64,000 nt of DNA from Caballeronia catudaia (GCF_001544755.2 NZ_FCOF02000001.1:186001-250000); one strand, 5' to 3'. Counted from the first letter of the stretch, positions 46,253-57,860 are shown. Notes: generated by a model not told the origin, from the sequence alone. Translations and numbers: made by a program.

Positions 46253-46450
46253 GGTCGGCGCCGAGGGCGTGAACGGATGGACGATGCTGCAGGTTCTTTC
46301 GCCGGCGGCGAAACCTGCCCTACGCTGTTCCGACAACGGCCCGGACAGATGCCGGGCCGTGCGCGCGTCGCGTCACGCGGATGTTTTTGCTGGTCGCGTC
46401 GAAGACCAATACGCCCAAAGGACGAAGAGCGAAAGTCTTCGGCAAGGAGA

Positions 46451-47494
<1,044 letters not shown>

Positions 47495-47870
47495 TCAAAA
47501 ATCCTGTGTCGCTGGGTGGCCGTTCGTCGCAAGCAGCGCCGGGGACGGCAGCGGAAAAAATAACGGTTTGCCGGAGCGGCGAAGGCTCGCCGCGAGATGC
47601 AAATCCGGGAAGAAATCTACCGCAGAACGGAACGCCTTACGCAAACGTTTCTCACAATTCAATGATTCGCGGAGAAAGCCGCTGGCCGGGCGTTCGAGGG
47701 GTGAGTCGAACGTGTAATGATACCTTATAATTTGCGGGCATCTATAGGAAAAGGATGGCACTTCTTGCCATCGCCAAACCTGTTTCCGAGGGCTCCTTTC
47801 AAGATCGTAACTGGCTGTCGCAGCGAAAGTTTTCGAATCTGGGGCTGTCCACGCTTTCTCCGGTGATTCC
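47495..47870. promoter_or_regulatory. Divergent control region of mreB and gatC
   Basis: 376 bp with no gene. On the plus strand a perfect TATAAT lies at 47726-47731, about 140 bp before gatC; the -35 around 47704-47709 is weak. No clear mreB promoter could be placed on the minus strand. Confidence 0.45.
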
Positions 47871-48170
47871 ATGTCTTTGACCCTGACCGACGTAAAACGC
47901 ATCGCGCACCTCGCGCGGCTCGAATTGCCCGAGCATGAAGCCGAACCCACGCTCGCGCGGCTCAACGATTTTTTCGGTCTCGTCGAGCAGATGCAGGCCG
48001 TCGACACGACCGGCATCGAGCCGCTCGCGCACCCGATCGACGCGATCGAGGAAGTCGCGCTGCGTCTGCGGGACGACGCTGTCTCAGAGCGCGTCGAGCG
48101 CGAAGAGTTCCAGCGCTCGGCGCCTGCCGTGCAGGACGGGCTGTATCTCGTGCCGAAAGTGATCGAGTAA
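47871..48170 (+). CDS. gatC: Asp-tRNA(Asn)/Glu-tRNA(Gln) amidotransferase subunit C
   Basis: A 99-residue accessory subunit with the family start [24 protein letters not shown] and end [14 protein letters not shown]. It stabilises GatA. First gene of gatCAB, whose complex amidates Glu-tRNA(Gln) or Asp-tRNA(Asn). Confidence 0.95.
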   Translation: MSLTLTDVKRIAHLARLELPEHEAEPTLARLNDFFGLVEQMQAVDTTGIEPLAHPIDAIEEVALRLRDDAVSERVEREEFQRSAPAVQDGLYLVPKVIE

Positions 48171-48229
48171 CCGTCGAATATTCAGCAGAAGCGCGTGGCA
48201 CGCGGTGCCGCGCTCATCAGGGAACTGCA

Positions 48230-49726
48230 ATGCATCAAAAAAGCTTGACCGAACTGCGCGCCGCGCTCGACTCGAAGGAAGTCTCCGCCGTCGAGCTGGC
48301 GCAGTCGTATCTGCAACGCATCGAGGCTGCGAAGGCGCTGAACGCGTTCATCGGCGTCGATCGCGACATCACGCTCGAACAGGCGAAAGCCGCCGATGCG
48401 CTCATCGCTCAAGGGCGTGCGGGCGCGCTGACCGGCCTGCCGATCGCGCACAAGGACGTGTTCGTCACGCGCGGTTTTGCGTCGACGGCCGGCTCGCACA
48501 TGCTCGAAAACTACGCGAGCCCGTTCGATGCCACCGTCGTCGATCGTCTGAAGGCGGCCGGCATGGTCACGCTCGGCAAGACCAATATGGACGAGTTCGC
48601 AATGGGCTCGTCCAACGAGAATTCCTACTTCGGCGCGGTGAAGAATCCGTGGGACCTGAAGGCCGTGCCGGGCGGCTCGTCGGGCGGTTCGGCCGCCGCC
48701 GTCGCCGCGCGCCTCGCGCCCGCCGCGACGGGCACCGACACCGGCGGCTCGATTCGCCAGCCCGCGTCGTTCACCGGCATCACCGGGATCAAGCCGACTT
48801 ACGGGCGCGTTTCGCGTTATGGAATGATCGCGTTCGCATCGTCGCTGGATCAGGCCGGTCCGATGGCGCAGACCGCCGCCGACTGCGCGCTCCTGCTCAA
48901 CGCGATGGGCGGCTTCGACGAACGCGATTCCACGAGCCTGCCACGCGACAACGAAGACTACACGCGCTACATCGGCAAGAACTGGAGCGACGACGCATCA
49001 AAGCCGCTCGCCGGTTTGCGCATCGGCATGCCGAAAGAGTACTTCGGCGCCGGACTCGCGGATGACGTGCGCGCCGCCATCGACGCCGCGCTGAAGCAAT
49101 ACGAAGCGCTGGGCGCTACGCTCGTCGAAGTGTCGCTGCCGAAGACCGAGCTTTCGATTCCGGTGTACTACATCATCGCGCCGGCGGAGGCATCGTCGAA
49201 TCTGTCGCGCTTCGATGGCGTGCGCTACGGGCACCGCGCGGCGCAGTACAAAGACCTGCTCGACATGTACAAGAAGTCGCGCGCGGAAGGCTTCGGGCCG
49301 GAAGTGAAGCGGCGGATTCTGGTCGGCACCTACGTGCTGTCGCACGGCTACTACGACGCGTACTACCTGCAGGCGCAGAAGATTCGCCGCATCATCGCGC
49401 GCGATTTCCAGGAAGCGTTCAGGCAGTGCGACGTCATCATGGGACCGGTCGCGCCGTCGGTCGCATGGAATCTCGGTGAAAAGACCGACGATCCCGTGCA
49501 AATGTATCTCGCCGATATCTACACGCTGTCCGTGAGCCTCGCCGGTTTGCCCGGCATGAGCGTGCCGTGCGGCTTCGGCGCCGGTGTGAACGCGAATCGC
49601 CCGGTCGGTCTGCAGATCGTCGGCAACTATTTCAACGAAGCCCGGATGCTCCAGGTCGCCGACGCGTTCCAGCGCGCGACCGACTGGCACCGCAAGGCGC
49701 CAACTGCCTCGATGTCGGGAGAATGA
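48230..49726 (+). CDS. gatA: Asp/Glu-tRNA amidotransferase subunit A (amidase)
   Basis: A 498-residue amidase that releases ammonia from glutamine. The Ser-cisSer-Lys triad is visible: K in [10 protein letters not shown], the [14 protein letters not shown] glycine/serine loop, and the nucleophile region [12 protein letters not shown]. Second gene of the operon; its stop is adjacent to gatB. Confidence 0.96.
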   Translation: MHQKSLTELRAALDSKEVSAVELAQSYLQRIEAAKALNAFIGVDRDITLEQAKAADALIAQGRAGALTGLPIAHKDVFVTRGFASTAGSHMLENYASPFDATVVDRLKAAGMVTLGKTNMDEFAMGSSNENSYFGAVKNPWDLKAVPGGSSGGSAAAVAARLAPAATGTDTGGSIRQPASFTGITGIKPTYGRVSRYGMIAFASSLDQAGPMAQTAADCALLLNAMGGFDERDSTSLPRDNEDYTRYIGKNWSDDASKPLAGLRIGMPKEYFGAGLADDVRAAIDAALKQYEALGATLVEVSLPKTELSIPVYYIIAPAEASSNLSRFDGVRYGHRAAQYKDLLDMYKKSRAEGFGPEVKRRILVGTYVLSHGYYDAYYLQAQKIRRIIARDFQEAFRQCDVIMGPVAPSVAWNLGEKTDDPVQMYLADIYTLSVSLAGLPGMSVPCGFGAGVNANRPVGLQIVGNYFNEARMLQVADAFQRATDWHRKAPTASMSGE

Positions 49727-49728
49727 AC

Positions 49729-51201
49729 ATGCAGTGGGAAGTCGTCATCGGACTGGAAACGCACGCGCAGCTTTCCACCGTCTCCAAGATTTTCTCGGGT
49801 GCGCCCACGCAGTTCGGCGCGAGCCCGAACTCGCAGGCGAGCCCCGTCGATCTGGCGTTGCCCGGCGTGCTGCCCGTGATGAACCGCGGCGCCGTCGAGC
49901 GCGCGATCCGCTTCGGTCTCGCGATCGACGCGCATATCGCGCCGCGCAGCATCTTCGCGCGCAAGAACTACTTTTATCCGGATCTTCCGAAGGGCTATCA
50001 GATCAGCCAGTACGAGATTCCGGTCGTGCAGGGCGGCACGATCACGATTCAGGTGCCAGCCAATGAAAAGGCCGGCAAGGAAGCCTATTCGAAGACCATC
50101 AATCTGACGCGCGCGCACCTCGAAGAAGATGCGGGCAAGTCGCTGCACGAAGACTTCGCGGGCATGACGGGCATCGACCTGAACCGCGCGGGCACGCCGC
50201 TGCTCGAGATCGTCACCGAGCCGGAAATGCGCAGCGCGGCGGAAGCGGTCGCGTATGCGAAGGCGCTGCATGGTCTCGTCGTGTGGCTCGGCATTTGCGA
50301 CGGCAACATGCAGGAAGGCTCGTTCCGCTGCGACGCGAACGTGTCGGTGCGTCCGGTCGGACAGAAGGAATTCGGCACGCGCGCGGAGATCAAGAACCTG
50401 AACTCGTTCCGCTTTCTCGAAGAAGCGATTCAGTACGAAGTGCGCCGTCAGATCGAGCTGATTGAAGACGGCGGCACGGTGGTTCAGGAAACGCGTCTCT
50501 ACGATCCGGACAAGCGCGAAACGCGCTCGATGCGCAGCAAGGAAGACGCACACGATTATCGCTATTTTCCGGACCCGGACCTGATGCCGCTCGTGATCGA
50601 ATCGTCGTGGGTCGAGCGCGTGAAGGGCGGCATGCCCGAACTGCCCGCTGACATGCAGAAGCGTTTCGTCGATACCTACGGTTTGACGGAATACGACGCG
50701 GGCGTGCTGACATCGTCGAAGGCGATGGCGTCGTACTTCGAAGCGCTCGTGCAGAAAGCGGGCGCGCCCCAGGCGAAGATCGCCGCAAACTGGATGATGG
50801 GCGACGTCTCCGCGCAACTGAACCGCGAATCGCTGGATATCAGTGAATCGCCGGTGTCGGCTGCGCAACTGGCGCTGATCCTGCAGCGCATCGCCGACGG
50901 CACCATCTCCAACAAGATCGCGAAGGACATCTTCCAGACGATCTGGGAAGAGAAAGCGACGGACGACGCAGCGGCGGACCGCATCATCGACGCGAAGGGT
51001 TTGAAGCAGATTTCGGACACTGGCGCGCTCGAAGCGATCATCGACGAGGTGCTCGCGGCGAACCAGAAATCGGTCGATGAATTCCGCGCGGGCAAGGAGA
51101 AGGCGTTCAATGCGCTGATCGGCCAGGCGATGAAGGCGACGAAAGGCAAGGCGAATCCGCAGCAGGTCAACGAGCTGCTGAAGAAGAAGTTATCCTCCTG
51201 A
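49729..51201 (+). CDS. gatB: Asp/Glu-tRNA amidotransferase subunit B
   Basis: A 490-residue subunit that binds misacylated tRNA and completes the amidation. It begins [24 protein letters not shown], and has [30 protein letters not shown] and a C-terminal YqeY/GatB helical domain. The ATG at 49729 has GGAG 7 nt upstream; the in-frame ATG at 49723 would sit too close to that site. A terminator follows. Confidence 0.96.
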   Translation: MQWEVVIGLETHAQLSTVSKIFSGAPTQFGASPNSQASPVDLALPGVLPVMNRGAVERAIRFGLAIDAHIAPRSIFARKNYFYPDLPKGYQISQYEIPVVQGGTITIQVPANEKAGKEAYSKTINLTRAHLEEDAGKSLHEDFAGMTGIDLNRAGTPLLEIVTEPEMRSAAEAVAYAKALHGLVVWLGICDGNMQEGSFRCDANVSVRPVGQKEFGTRAEIKNLNSFRFLEEAIQYEVRRQIELIEDGGTVVQETRLYDPDKRETRSMRSKEDAHDYRYFPDPDLMPLVIESSWVERVKGGMPELPADMQKRFVDTYGLTEYDAGVLTSSKAMASYFEALVQKAGAPQAKIAANWMMGDVSAQLNRESLDISESPVSAAQLALILQRIADGTISNKIAKDIFQTIWEEKATDDAAADRIIDAKGLKQISDTGALEAIIDEVLAANQKSVDEFRAGKEKAFNALIGQAMKATKGKANPQQVNELLKKKLSS

Positions 51202-51219
51202 TTGCTTGAAATCTTTCAG

Positions 51220-51261
51220 AACGGGCTGCTGCCGGTTGAGCTCGGCGGCAGCCCGTTTTTC
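51220..51261 (+). terminator. Terminator of gatCAB
   Basis: AACGGGCTGCTGCCG pairs with CGGCGGCAGCCCGTT (one offset base) around an 8-nt loop, followed by a run of T. Lies between gatB and the PPK2 gene. Confidence 0.87.
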
Positions 51262-51285
51262 ATTGGCGAACCAAGAACAAGAGAC

Positions 51286-52125
51286 ATGGCAAAGAAATCC
51301 GATCTCGATGACTTCCGCGTGCCTTTCTTCGATGCCGGGAAGAAGGTGAAGCCCTTCGATCTCACGTCGGTCGATCCCGCCGCGAAGCCGTTCTCCAGCG
51401 GCACGAAAGACGGCGATCGCGCGCAGCTCGCGGCCATCGGCGTGCAGCTCGACGAGCTTCAGGAAAAGCTGCACGCGCAACGTCGTCAGCGCGTGTTGCT
51501 GGTCCTGCAAGGCATGGACACGAGCGGCAAGGACGGCACCGTGCGCGCGGTGTTCCAGAACGTCGATCCGCTCGGCCTGCGCATCGTGCCGTTTCGCGCG
51601 CCGTCCGAGCGCGAGGCCGCGCACGACTTTCTCTGGCGCGTGCACGCGCAGGCGCCGATGGCCGGGGAACTCGCGATCTTCAACCGCAGCCATTACGAGG
51701 ACGTGCTCGTGCCGCGCGTGCTTGGGACGATCGACAAGGACGAATGCGAGCGCCGTTATCGGCACATTCGCGAGTTCGAATCGCTGCTCGCGGACACCGG
51801 CACGACCATCGTTAAATGCTTTCTGCATATTTCGAAGGACACTCAACGCGAGCGTTTGCAGGCGCGCATCGACGATCCGACGAAGCACTGGAAATTCGAT
51901 GTCTCCGATCTCGAGGCGCGCAAGCAGTGGGACGACTATCAGTCGGCATACGCGGATGCGCTCGCCGCAACGTCGACGGACTACGCGCCGTGGTTCGTCA
52001 TCCCGGCCGATTCGAAGACGCATCGCAACGTGATGGTCGCCGAACTGCTGCTGCGCACGATGCAGGGCATGAATCTCGAATATCCGCCGGCCAAGGAAGC
52101 GCTGAAAGGCGTGAAGGTCGAGTAA
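51286..52125 (+). CDS. ppk2: Polyphosphate kinase 2 family protein
   Basis: A 279-residue kinase that uses polyphosphate to phosphorylate nucleotides. The P-loop GMDTSGKDGT is about residue 75; Walker B-like NRSHYEDVL and the lid arginines follow. Probably class I or III (single-domain). It starts at the ATG at 51286, after the gatB terminator, so it needs its own promoter between them, which I cannot identify. Confidence 0.9.
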   Translation: MAKKSDLDDFRVPFFDAGKKVKPFDLTSVDPAAKPFSSGTKDGDRAQLAAIGVQLDELQEKLHAQRRQRVLLVLQGMDTSGKDGTVRAVFQNVDPLGLRIVPFRAPSEREAAHDFLWRVHAQAPMAGELAIFNRSHYEDVLVPRVLGTIDKDECERRYRHIREFESLLADTGTTIVKCFLHISKDTQRERLQARIDDPTKHWKFDVSDLEARKQWDDYQSAYADALAATSTDYAPWFVIPADSKTHRNVMVAELLLRTMQGMNLEYPPAKEALKGVKVE

Positions 52126-52150
52126 CCGCAATCAAAACAAAAGGAAGCGT

Positions 52151-52933
52151 ATGTTTCGCGTGATTACCGCCAATCTGAACGGCATTCGATCGGCCGCCAA
52201 GAAAGGCTTTTTCGACTGGTTCGGCGACCAGAAATCCGACGTCGTGTGCGTGCAGGAAATCAAGTGCTCGCAGGACGATCTGACGCCCGAGTTTCTCGCG
52301 CCGCACGGTTTTCAGGGCTATTTCCAGCACGCGGTGAAGAAGGGCTACAGCGGCGCGGGTCTTTACACGCGTCACGAGCCGGATGACGTGATCATCGGCT
52401 TCGGCTCGGAAGAGTTCGATCCTGAAGGGCGTTATGTGGAAGCGCGTTTCGGCAAGCTCTCGGTGGTGTCGGTGTACGTGCCGTCGGGGTCCAGCGGCGA
52501 CGAGCGCCAGCAGGCCAAATATCGTTTCATGGACGAGTTCATGCCGCATCTCGCTGAGCTTTCCAAAGAGCGCGAAGTCATTCTGTGCGGCGACGTGAAC
52601 ATCGTGCACAAGGAAATCGATATCAAGAACTGGAAGAGCAATCAAAAGAATTCGGGCTGCCTTCCGGAAGAGCGCGAGTGGCTCACGAAGCTTTTCGACG
52701 ACGTCGGTTATGTCGATGTATTCCGCACGCTCGATCAGCGCCCCGAGCAGTACACGTGGTGGAGCAATCGCGGTCAGGCGTATGCGAAGAACGTCGGGTG
52801 GCGTATCGATTATCAGATCGCGACGCAGGAAGTCGCCGCGACCGCGAAGAAGACGTCGATTTTTCGCGACATCAAGTTCAGCGATCATGCGCCGCTGACG
52901 ATTGATTACGACTGGAAGGTGGGGAAGAAGTGA
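52151..52933 (+). CDS. xth: Exodeoxyribonuclease III / AP endonuclease
   Basis: A 260-residue base-excision-repair nuclease of the ExoIII/EEP family. Metal-binding and catalytic elements: VCVQEIKCS (E), GDVNIVHKEIDIKN (D and N), and the C-terminal SDHAPL catalytic histidine. It follows the PPK2 gene by 25 bp and is probably co-transcribed. Confidence 0.95.
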   Translation: MFRVITANLNGIRSAAKKGFFDWFGDQKSDVVCVQEIKCSQDDLTPEFLAPHGFQGYFQHAVKKGYSGAGLYTRHEPDDVIIGFGSEEFDPEGRYVEARFGKLSVVSVYVPSGSSGDERQQAKYRFMDEFMPHLAELSKEREVILCGDVNIVHKEIDIKNWKSNQKNSGCLPEEREWLTKLFDDVGYVDVFRTLDQRPEQYTWWSNRGQAYAKNVGWRIDYQIATQEVAATAKKTSIFRDIKFSDHAPLTIDYDWKVGKK

Positions 52934-52934
52934 C

Positions 52935-53855
52935 CTACCGCCCCGGCTTCTTGAACCGCCCCATGCCCGCATAATTCGGCAGCGCATCGATGCTCTTGCC
53001 TAGCGCCTTCGCATACAGCGGCATCATGTCCGACATGCGCTTGAGCAAGTCCTGCCTGCGATCCGGCCCGTACGGATGCAGCCAGATGAAGCCATCATCG
53101 GCGCGGCGCGTGGCCGTGTCGATCTTGTTCCACAGCGTGACGGCCGCGCGCGGATCGTAGCCCGCGCGCGAGGCGATCTCGCTGCCGATCACGTCGGCTT
53201 CGGTTTCGTCGGCGGGGGAATAGCGCATCGAAAGCAGCTCGTCGCCGATATCGGGCTGCTGCGACGCGTAGTTCGAAAAGCCAAAAAGCTGCGGCATGCC
53301 GCCCGACGAAAGCTGCGCCGCCTGCTGCCGGCCGAGCCGTTCGCGCGCGTGCTCGCGTAACGCGTGCGCGATCTCGTGGCCGATCATCATGCCGATTTCG
53401 TTGTCGTTCAGGCGCAGCTTGTCGATGAGCCCGCTATACACGACGATCTTCCCACCCGGCAGGCACACCATGCGCGCGGCGGGCGACTTGATGACGTTGA
53501 TCTCCCACTTCCAGTTTTTCGCGCGATCGTTCCACTTGAGCGCGAACGGAATCTCGTGATTCGCGATGTCGCGCACGCGCTTGACTAGCGGGTTGCTGTC
53601 GGGAAGAAGTGTCTTGTTCCGCTCGGCGTCGTGGATGACCTGCGCGTATTCGTCGGCGGACTGCGCTTCGAGCGTCGCGGGCGCGATCAGATTGCGAAAG
53701 AGCGCCGTATTGCCGAAGCGGATCTGGTTGTTCGATGCGGAGTCGGAGTACGGCGGCGGCGCCTTCTGTTCGTCCTGAGCCTGTGCGGACAAAGGCGCGA
53801 GCGACGCCCATGTCACGGCGCAAACCAAGGCGCGAAGCTTGAAAGAAGCCGTCAT
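52935..53855 (-). CDS. Secreted M48-family zinc metalloprotease
   Basis: A 306-residue protein with a signal peptide (TASFKLRALVCAVTWASLAPLSAQA) and a catalytic HEIAH (MIGHEIAHALREHARERLG, around residue 150), plus the ETEADVIGSEIA third-ligand helix. This BepA/LoiP-like group works in outer-membrane protein quality control. It starts at the ATG overlapping the ampG stop (4 bp), so the two are coupled. The last zinc ligand and fold are intact. Confidence 0.87.
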   Translation of the reverse strand: MTASFKLRALVCAVTWASLAPLSAQAQDEQKAPPPYSDSASNNQIRFGNTALFRNLIAPATLEAQSADEYAQVIHDAERNKTLLPDSNPLVKRVRDIANHEIPFALKWNDRAKNWKWEINVIKSPAARMVCLPGGKIVVYSGLIDKLRLNDNEIGMMIGHEIAHALREHARERLGRQQAAQLSSGGMPQLFGFSNYASQQPDIGDELLSMRYSPADETEADVIGSEIASRAGYDPRAAVTLWNKIDTATRRADDGFIWLHPYGPDRRQDLLKRMSDMMPLYAKALGKSIDALPNYAGMGRFKKPGR

Positions 53856-55138
53856 CGTTGAGTTCTCCAGGGCGCGATTTTCGGCAACAGTAACATGCCC
53901 GGAAAGGACAGCGCGACGCAGATCAGGAAGTACGGAAACCATCCCGTTTCAGCGACGATATAGCCGCTGCCTGCCGCCGCGAGCGTGCGCGGCACGGCGG
54001 CGAGGCTCGTGAAGAGCGCGAATTGCGTCGCGGTGTAGCGCGGGTCGGTCGTGCTGGCGATGTACGCGGTGAAGGTGGCGAGCGTGAGGCCCGTCGCGAA
54101 GGTTTCGAAGCCGTACAGGACGGCGAGCGCCACCGGCGACGGCCCGATCTTCGCGAGCCACGCAAAGCCGAGCGTCGCGACGATCTGCAGAAAGCCGAAG
54201 ATCCACAGCCCGCGCGCGATGCCGATCTTCACCAGCGCGATGCCGCCGAGCAATCCGCCCGCGATGCTCGCCCAGAACGCGACGGCCTTCGCGATCACGC
54301 CGATCTGCGCGAGCGAGAAGCCGACTTTTAGAAAGAACGTTGTCGCGAGCGCGGTCGCCATCGTGTCGCCGAGCTTATAGAAGAAGATGAACGCGAGCAC
54401 GAGGAGCGCCGCGCGCCAGCCGTCGCGCGTGACGAATTCGTGAAACGGCTCGACGATCGCCTCGCGCAAATTCTTCGGCGGCGCGCCATGAATCTGCGGT
54501 TCCTTCACGACGAGCGTCATGACGATGCCCGGAATCATGAACGCGGCCGTGATGATGAACACCGTCTTCCACGGCAGGAACGTCGCGAGAATCAGCGACA
54601 GCGATCCGGGCACGAGACCCGCGACCTTGTACGCATTGACGTGCACCGCATTGCCGAGCCCTTGCTCGGTATCGGCGAGCAGTTCGCGCCGATACGCATC
54701 GATGACGATATCCTGACTCGCGCCGAAGAACGCGACGAGCGCGGCGATCGCGGCGACGGTCCAAAGGCTCTGCTCGGGCGAGAAGAACCCGAACGAGCCG
54801 ATGGCGATCATCACGAGCACTTGTGTCGCGAACATCCAGCCGCGCCGCCTGCCGGGACGCCAGCCCGGAAAACGCGGAATGTAGCGGTCCATCAGCGGCG
54901 ACCAGACGAACTTCCACGTGTACGGCAGGCCGATCAGCGCGAACAGGCCGATGTCCTTGACGTTGATGTGCGCGGTCGTGAGCCACGCCTGCAACAGGCT
55001 GTAGAGCGTGAAGAGCGGCAATCCGGACGTGAAGCCGAGAAAGACGCAAATGAGGATGCGCTTGTTGAGAAATGCGCGCCAGCCAGGGTGATCTTCGTGA
55101 GCAGTTAAAGCGGGCGCCTCGTGTGGCGTATCGGGCAT
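53852..55138 (-). CDS. ampG: AmpG-family muropeptide permease
   Basis: A 428-residue MFS protein with about 12 TM segments. The AmpG features FTSGLPLFTLYSLLQAWL and the SQDIVIDAYRRELL motif are clear. It imports GlcNAc-anhydroMurNAc peptides released during wall turnover. It is followed on the same strand by the M48 protease with a 4-bp overlap; such pairing suggests envelope maintenance. Confidence 0.92.
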   Translation of the reverse strand: MPDTPHEAPALTAHEDHPGWRAFLNKRILICVFLGFTSGLPLFTLYSLLQAWLTTAHINVKDIGLFALIGLPYTWKFVWSPLMDRYIPRFPGWRPGRRRGWMFATQVLVMIAIGSFGFFSPEQSLWTVAAIAALVAFFGASQDIVIDAYRRELLADTEQGLGNAVHVNAYKVAGLVPGSLSLILATFLPWKTVFIITAAFMIPGIVMTLVVKEPQIHGAPPKNLREAIVEPFHEFVTRDGWRAALLVLAFIFFYKLGDTMATALATTFFLKVGFSLAQIGVIAKAVAFWASIAGGLLGGIALVKIGIARGLWIFGFLQIVATLGFAWLAKIGPSPVALAVLYGFETFATGLTLATFTAYIASTTDPRYTATQFALFTSLAAVPRTLAAAGSGYIVAETGWFPYFLICVALSFPGMLLLPKIAPWRTQR

Positions 55139-55184
55139 GTCGTGTAAACCGGCGGTTGTCGATGCGTGACGACGCCGGTCATGA

Positions 55185-55793
55185 TTACCGGCGCTTCACG
55201 CGATAGACCGCAAGACTACCACGCCAGTTCGCGCCCCAACGGACCGGCTGCCCGTCGTGCAGCACCACGCGATCCAGAATCTCGATGCCGACTTCCGGCG
55301 CAAGCGCCTCGAAATCCTTGATCGTCAGCACGCGCACGTTCGGCGTGTTGTGCCACTGATACGGCAGCGATTTCGACACCGGCATGCGCCCTTGAATCAC
55401 CGAAAGCCGATGCTGCCAGTAACCGAAGTTCGGAAACGACACGATGCACTGCCGTCCGACGCGCACGGTCTCGCGCAGGATCGCGGCGGTCTGGTGAATC
55501 GTCTGCAGCGTCTGCGAGAGGACCGCGAAGTCGAAGCTGTCGTCTTCGAAAAGACGCAGGCCGTCTTCGAGATTCTGCTGGATCACGTTCACGCCTTTCT
55601 GCGCGCACGCGAGCACGCCGGCGTCGTTGATCTCGATGCCGTAGCCCCTCACTTCGAGTTCCTCGCCGAGCAGCGAGAGCAGCGAGCCGTCGGCGCAACC
55701 GAGATCGAGCACGGTCGAGCGCGGCTCGACCCAGCGGGCGATCGCGCGAAAGTCCGAGCGCAGCGCGAGCGAATCGAGTGTGTTCTGGTTCAT
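55185..55793 (-). CDS. metW: Methionine biosynthesis protein MetW
   Basis: A 202-residue methyltransferase-fold protein ([21 protein letters not shown]). In Pseudomonas, MetW activates MetX. It overlaps metX by 4 bp, as elsewhere. The start is the ATG at 55793. Confidence 0.93.
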   Translation of the reverse strand: MNQNTLDSLALRSDFRAIARWVEPRSTVLDLGCADGSLLSLLGEELEVRGYGIEINDAGVLACAQKGVNVIQQNLEDGLRLFEDDSFDFAVLSQTLQTIHQTAAILRETVRVGRQCIVSFPNFGYWQHRLSVIQGRMPVSKSLPYQWHNTPNVRVLTIKDFEALAPEVGIEILDRVVLHDGQPVRWGANWRGSLAVYRVKRR

Positions 55794-56935
55794 GCGCCGA
55801 CCTCCGTGGCGATGCGGTCGTAGTAAGCGCGCATCAGGTTGTGATAGCGCGCGTCGTCGAGCAGGAAGGCGTCGTGGCCGTGTGGCGCGTCGATTTCGGC
55901 GTAGCTCACCGTGCGCTTGTTGTCGAGCAGCGCCTTCACGATTTCGCGCGAGCGCGCGGGCGCGAAACGCCAGTCCGTCGTGAAGCTCGTGACGAGGTAT
56001 TTCGCCGATGTATTGGCGAGCGCTTTCGTGAGATCGCCGTCGAAGGCTTTCGCGGGATCGAAATAATCGAGCGCGCGCGTGATGAGCAGATAAGTGTTGG
56101 CGTCGAAGTATTCGGCGAACTTGTCGGCCTGATAGCGCAGATACGATTCCACTTCGAACTCGACGTCGAAGTTGAAGTTGTACGCATCGAGCGCGCCTTC
56201 GGCACGGCGCAGCGCGCGGCCGAACTTCGAGGCCATGTCGTCGTCCGACAGATACGTGATGTGGCCGATCATGCGCGCCACCCGCAAACCGCGGCGCGGC
56301 TTGACGCCGTGCGCGTAATAATCGCCGCCGTGGAAATCGGGATCGGAGAGGATCGCGGAGCGCGCCGTTTCGTTGAACGCGATGTTCTGTGCGGAGAGCT
56401 TGGGCGTCGACGCCACCACGATGCAATGCGCGACCCGCTCCGGATACATCATGCTCCACGCGAGCGCCTGCATGCCGCCGAGACTGCCGCCCATCACCGC
56501 CGCGAAGCGCTCGATGCCGAAGCGGTCCGCTAGACGCGCCTGCGCGTTCACCCAGTCTTCGACCGTCACCACGGGAAAGCTCGCGCCATACGGCTTGCCG
56601 GTCGATGCATCGATGCTCATCGGCCCCGTCGAACCGAAACACGAGCCGAGATTGTTGACGCCGATGACGAAGAAGCGGTTCGTGTCGAGCGGCTTGCCGG
56701 GACCGACCATGTTGTCCCACCAGCCGACGTCCTTCGGGTTATCGGCGTAAATGCCCGCGACGTGATGCGAAGCATTGAGCGCATGGCACACGAGCACCGC
56801 ATTCGAGCGCGCGGCGTTGAGCTCGCCATAGGTTTCGACGACGAGCTCGTAGTCGCTGAGGGACGACCCGTTCTGCATCGCGAGCGGCTCGGTGAAGCGC
56901 AGTGTTTGGGGCGTGACGATGCCGATCGATTCCAT
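55790..56935 (-). CDS. metX: Homoserine O-acyltransferase MetX
   Basis: A 381-residue alpha/beta-hydrolase-fold enzyme that acylates homoserine in methionine synthesis. Nucleophile S151 lies in [13 protein letters not shown]; the C-terminal Asp and His ([11 protein letters not shown]) complete the triad. Acyl-group specificity (acetyl or succinyl) cannot be told from the visible residues. Upstream, a structured leader with competing hairpins precedes the ATG at 56935. metW follows. Confidence 0.94.
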   Translation of the reverse strand: MESIGIVTPQTLRFTEPLAMQNGSSLSDYELVVETYGELNAARSNAVLVCHALNASHHVAGIYADNPKDVGWWDNMVGPGKPLDTNRFFVIGVNNLGSCFGSTGPMSIDASTGKPYGASFPVVTVEDWVNAQARLADRFGIERFAAVMGGSLGGMQALAWSMMYPERVAHCIVVASTPKLSAQNIAFNETARSAILSDPDFHGGDYYAHGVKPRRGLRVARMIGHITYLSDDDMASKFGRALRRAEGALDAYNFNFDVEFEVESYLRYQADKFAEYFDANTYLLITRALDYFDPAKAFDGDLTKALANTSAKYLVTSFTTDWRFAPARSREIVKALLDNKRTVSYAEIDAPHGHDAFLLDDARYHNLMRAYYDRIATEVGA

Positions 56936-57024
56936 TCATTCCGCCTTTGACCAGGCGGCTAAACGGGTGTCGGCTGAGCGCGGGAGGAGAGCGGGGTGGC
57001 GCGGCTGACGACCTCTTTAGCCGC
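56936..57024 (-). promoter_or_regulatory. Structured 5' leader of metX with mutually exclusive hairpins
   Basis: On the minus strand, GCGGCTAAA (57024-57016) can pair perfectly with TTTAGCCGC (56963-56955). The CCGCC at the end of the second arm can instead pair with GGCGG (56945-56941), which lies just after the AAGG ribosome site and just before the start. The two hairpins cannot form together. A TATAAA hexamer sits just upstream, so the transcript may begin at about the first arm. Confidence 0.55.
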
Positions 57025-57170
57025 ATTTATAGTGAGCCTCGCGCAATGAGCACTGAGGTTCGCGCGCCCGCAATCGAGTCAGCAAATCGGCGCGTTGTTG
57101 AGTAACAGGAAATTCTCGTTAGCGGTGAAGTATAGCGGAAATCGTCATAAAGCCGCCATTTGCGGCGGCC

Positions 57171-57200
57171 TTGGGTGCAATCCGGTTTAGCGCCTATATT
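57171..57200 (+). promoter_or_regulatory. Candidate promoter of the toxin-antitoxin pair
   Basis: TTGGGT at 57171-57176 and TATATT at 57195-57200 with 18-bp spacing, about 33 bp before the antitoxin. A GCCGCC/GGCGGC stem lies upstream at 57152-57169 and may act as operator or terminator. Confidence 0.42.
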
Positions 57201-57232
57201 GACTAATCGTCTCGTCTTGCCAGGGAATGGGG

Positions 57233-57514
57233 ATGAAACCGAGCCGCGTCAGACCGCTGAGTCATCTGAAGAGCCGCGCGGCCGAGATGATCCGCAACAT
57301 CGTCGAGAGCCGCGAGCCGATGCTCATCACGCAGAACGGCGAAGGCCGCGTGGTCGTGCAGGACGTGCAGTCGTACGAGGATCTGCATCAGACGCTCGCG
57401 CTCCTGAAGATTCTGGCGATGGGACAGAAGACCATCGAAGCCGGGCAGTGCACGAGCGCCGGCGACCTGTTCGCCGAGATCGAGCGCCTGGACCGCGAAG
57501 AAGGCGTCAAGTGA
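57233..57514 (+). CDS. Phd/YefM-like antitoxin
   Basis: A 93-residue protein starting at the ATG at 57233 (AGGGA about 7 nt upstream; another ATG two codons earlier is too close to that site). The N-terminal part has the Phd/YefM dimer-and-DNA-binding pattern (VRPLSHLKSRAAEMIRNIVESREPMLITQNGEGRVVVQDVQSYEDL). The C-terminal part is acidic and should wrap the toxin. It overlaps the toxin start (GTGA) and is expected to autorepress. Confidence 0.87.
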   Translation: MKPSRVRPLSHLKSRAAEMIRNIVESREPMLITQNGEGRVVVQDVQSYEDLHQTLALLKILAMGQKTIEAGQCTSAGDLFAEIERLDREEGVK

Positions 57515-57831
57515 AGACCGTCTTTCTCGATCCCGTCCGGCAGGATTTGAAGGACTTCCGGCGTTACGTCATCAACAAGTTCGGTGGCACGGCCTGGGCC
57601 GCGACGCGCAACAAGATCGCGGACAGCATCGCGCAGATCGAAGCCGCGCCGCGCGACGGCACGACGCCGCCCGAGCTCGTCGACTTTCGCATGTCGGGCT
57701 ACTACGAAGTCCTGAGCGGCACGAACCGCATCATCTACAAGGTCGATGGCGACATCATCTACGTGCATCTCGTCGTCGATGCGCGCTCGGATCTCGAAGA
57801 CCTGCTCGCGCGCCGGCTGTTTCGGATGTAG
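57511..57831 (+). CDS. RelE/ParE-family toxin
   Basis: A 106-residue protein from a GTG codon overlapping the antitoxin stop. The RelE/ParE fold is suggested by DPVRQDLKDFRRYV, then LVDFRMSGYYEVLSGTNRIIYKVDGDIIYVHLVVDAR. RelE toxins cleave mRNA on the ribosome and ParE toxins poison gyrase; the residues visible do not decide between them. Confidence 0.85.
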   Translation: MKTVFLDPVRQDLKDFRRYVINKFGGTAWAATRNKIADSIAQIEAAPRDGTTPPELVDFRMSGYYEVLSGTNRIIYKVDGDIIYVHLVVDARSDLEDLLARRLFRM

Positions 57832-57860
57832 AAGCAATCGGCGCGGTTGGCGCCATCGTG

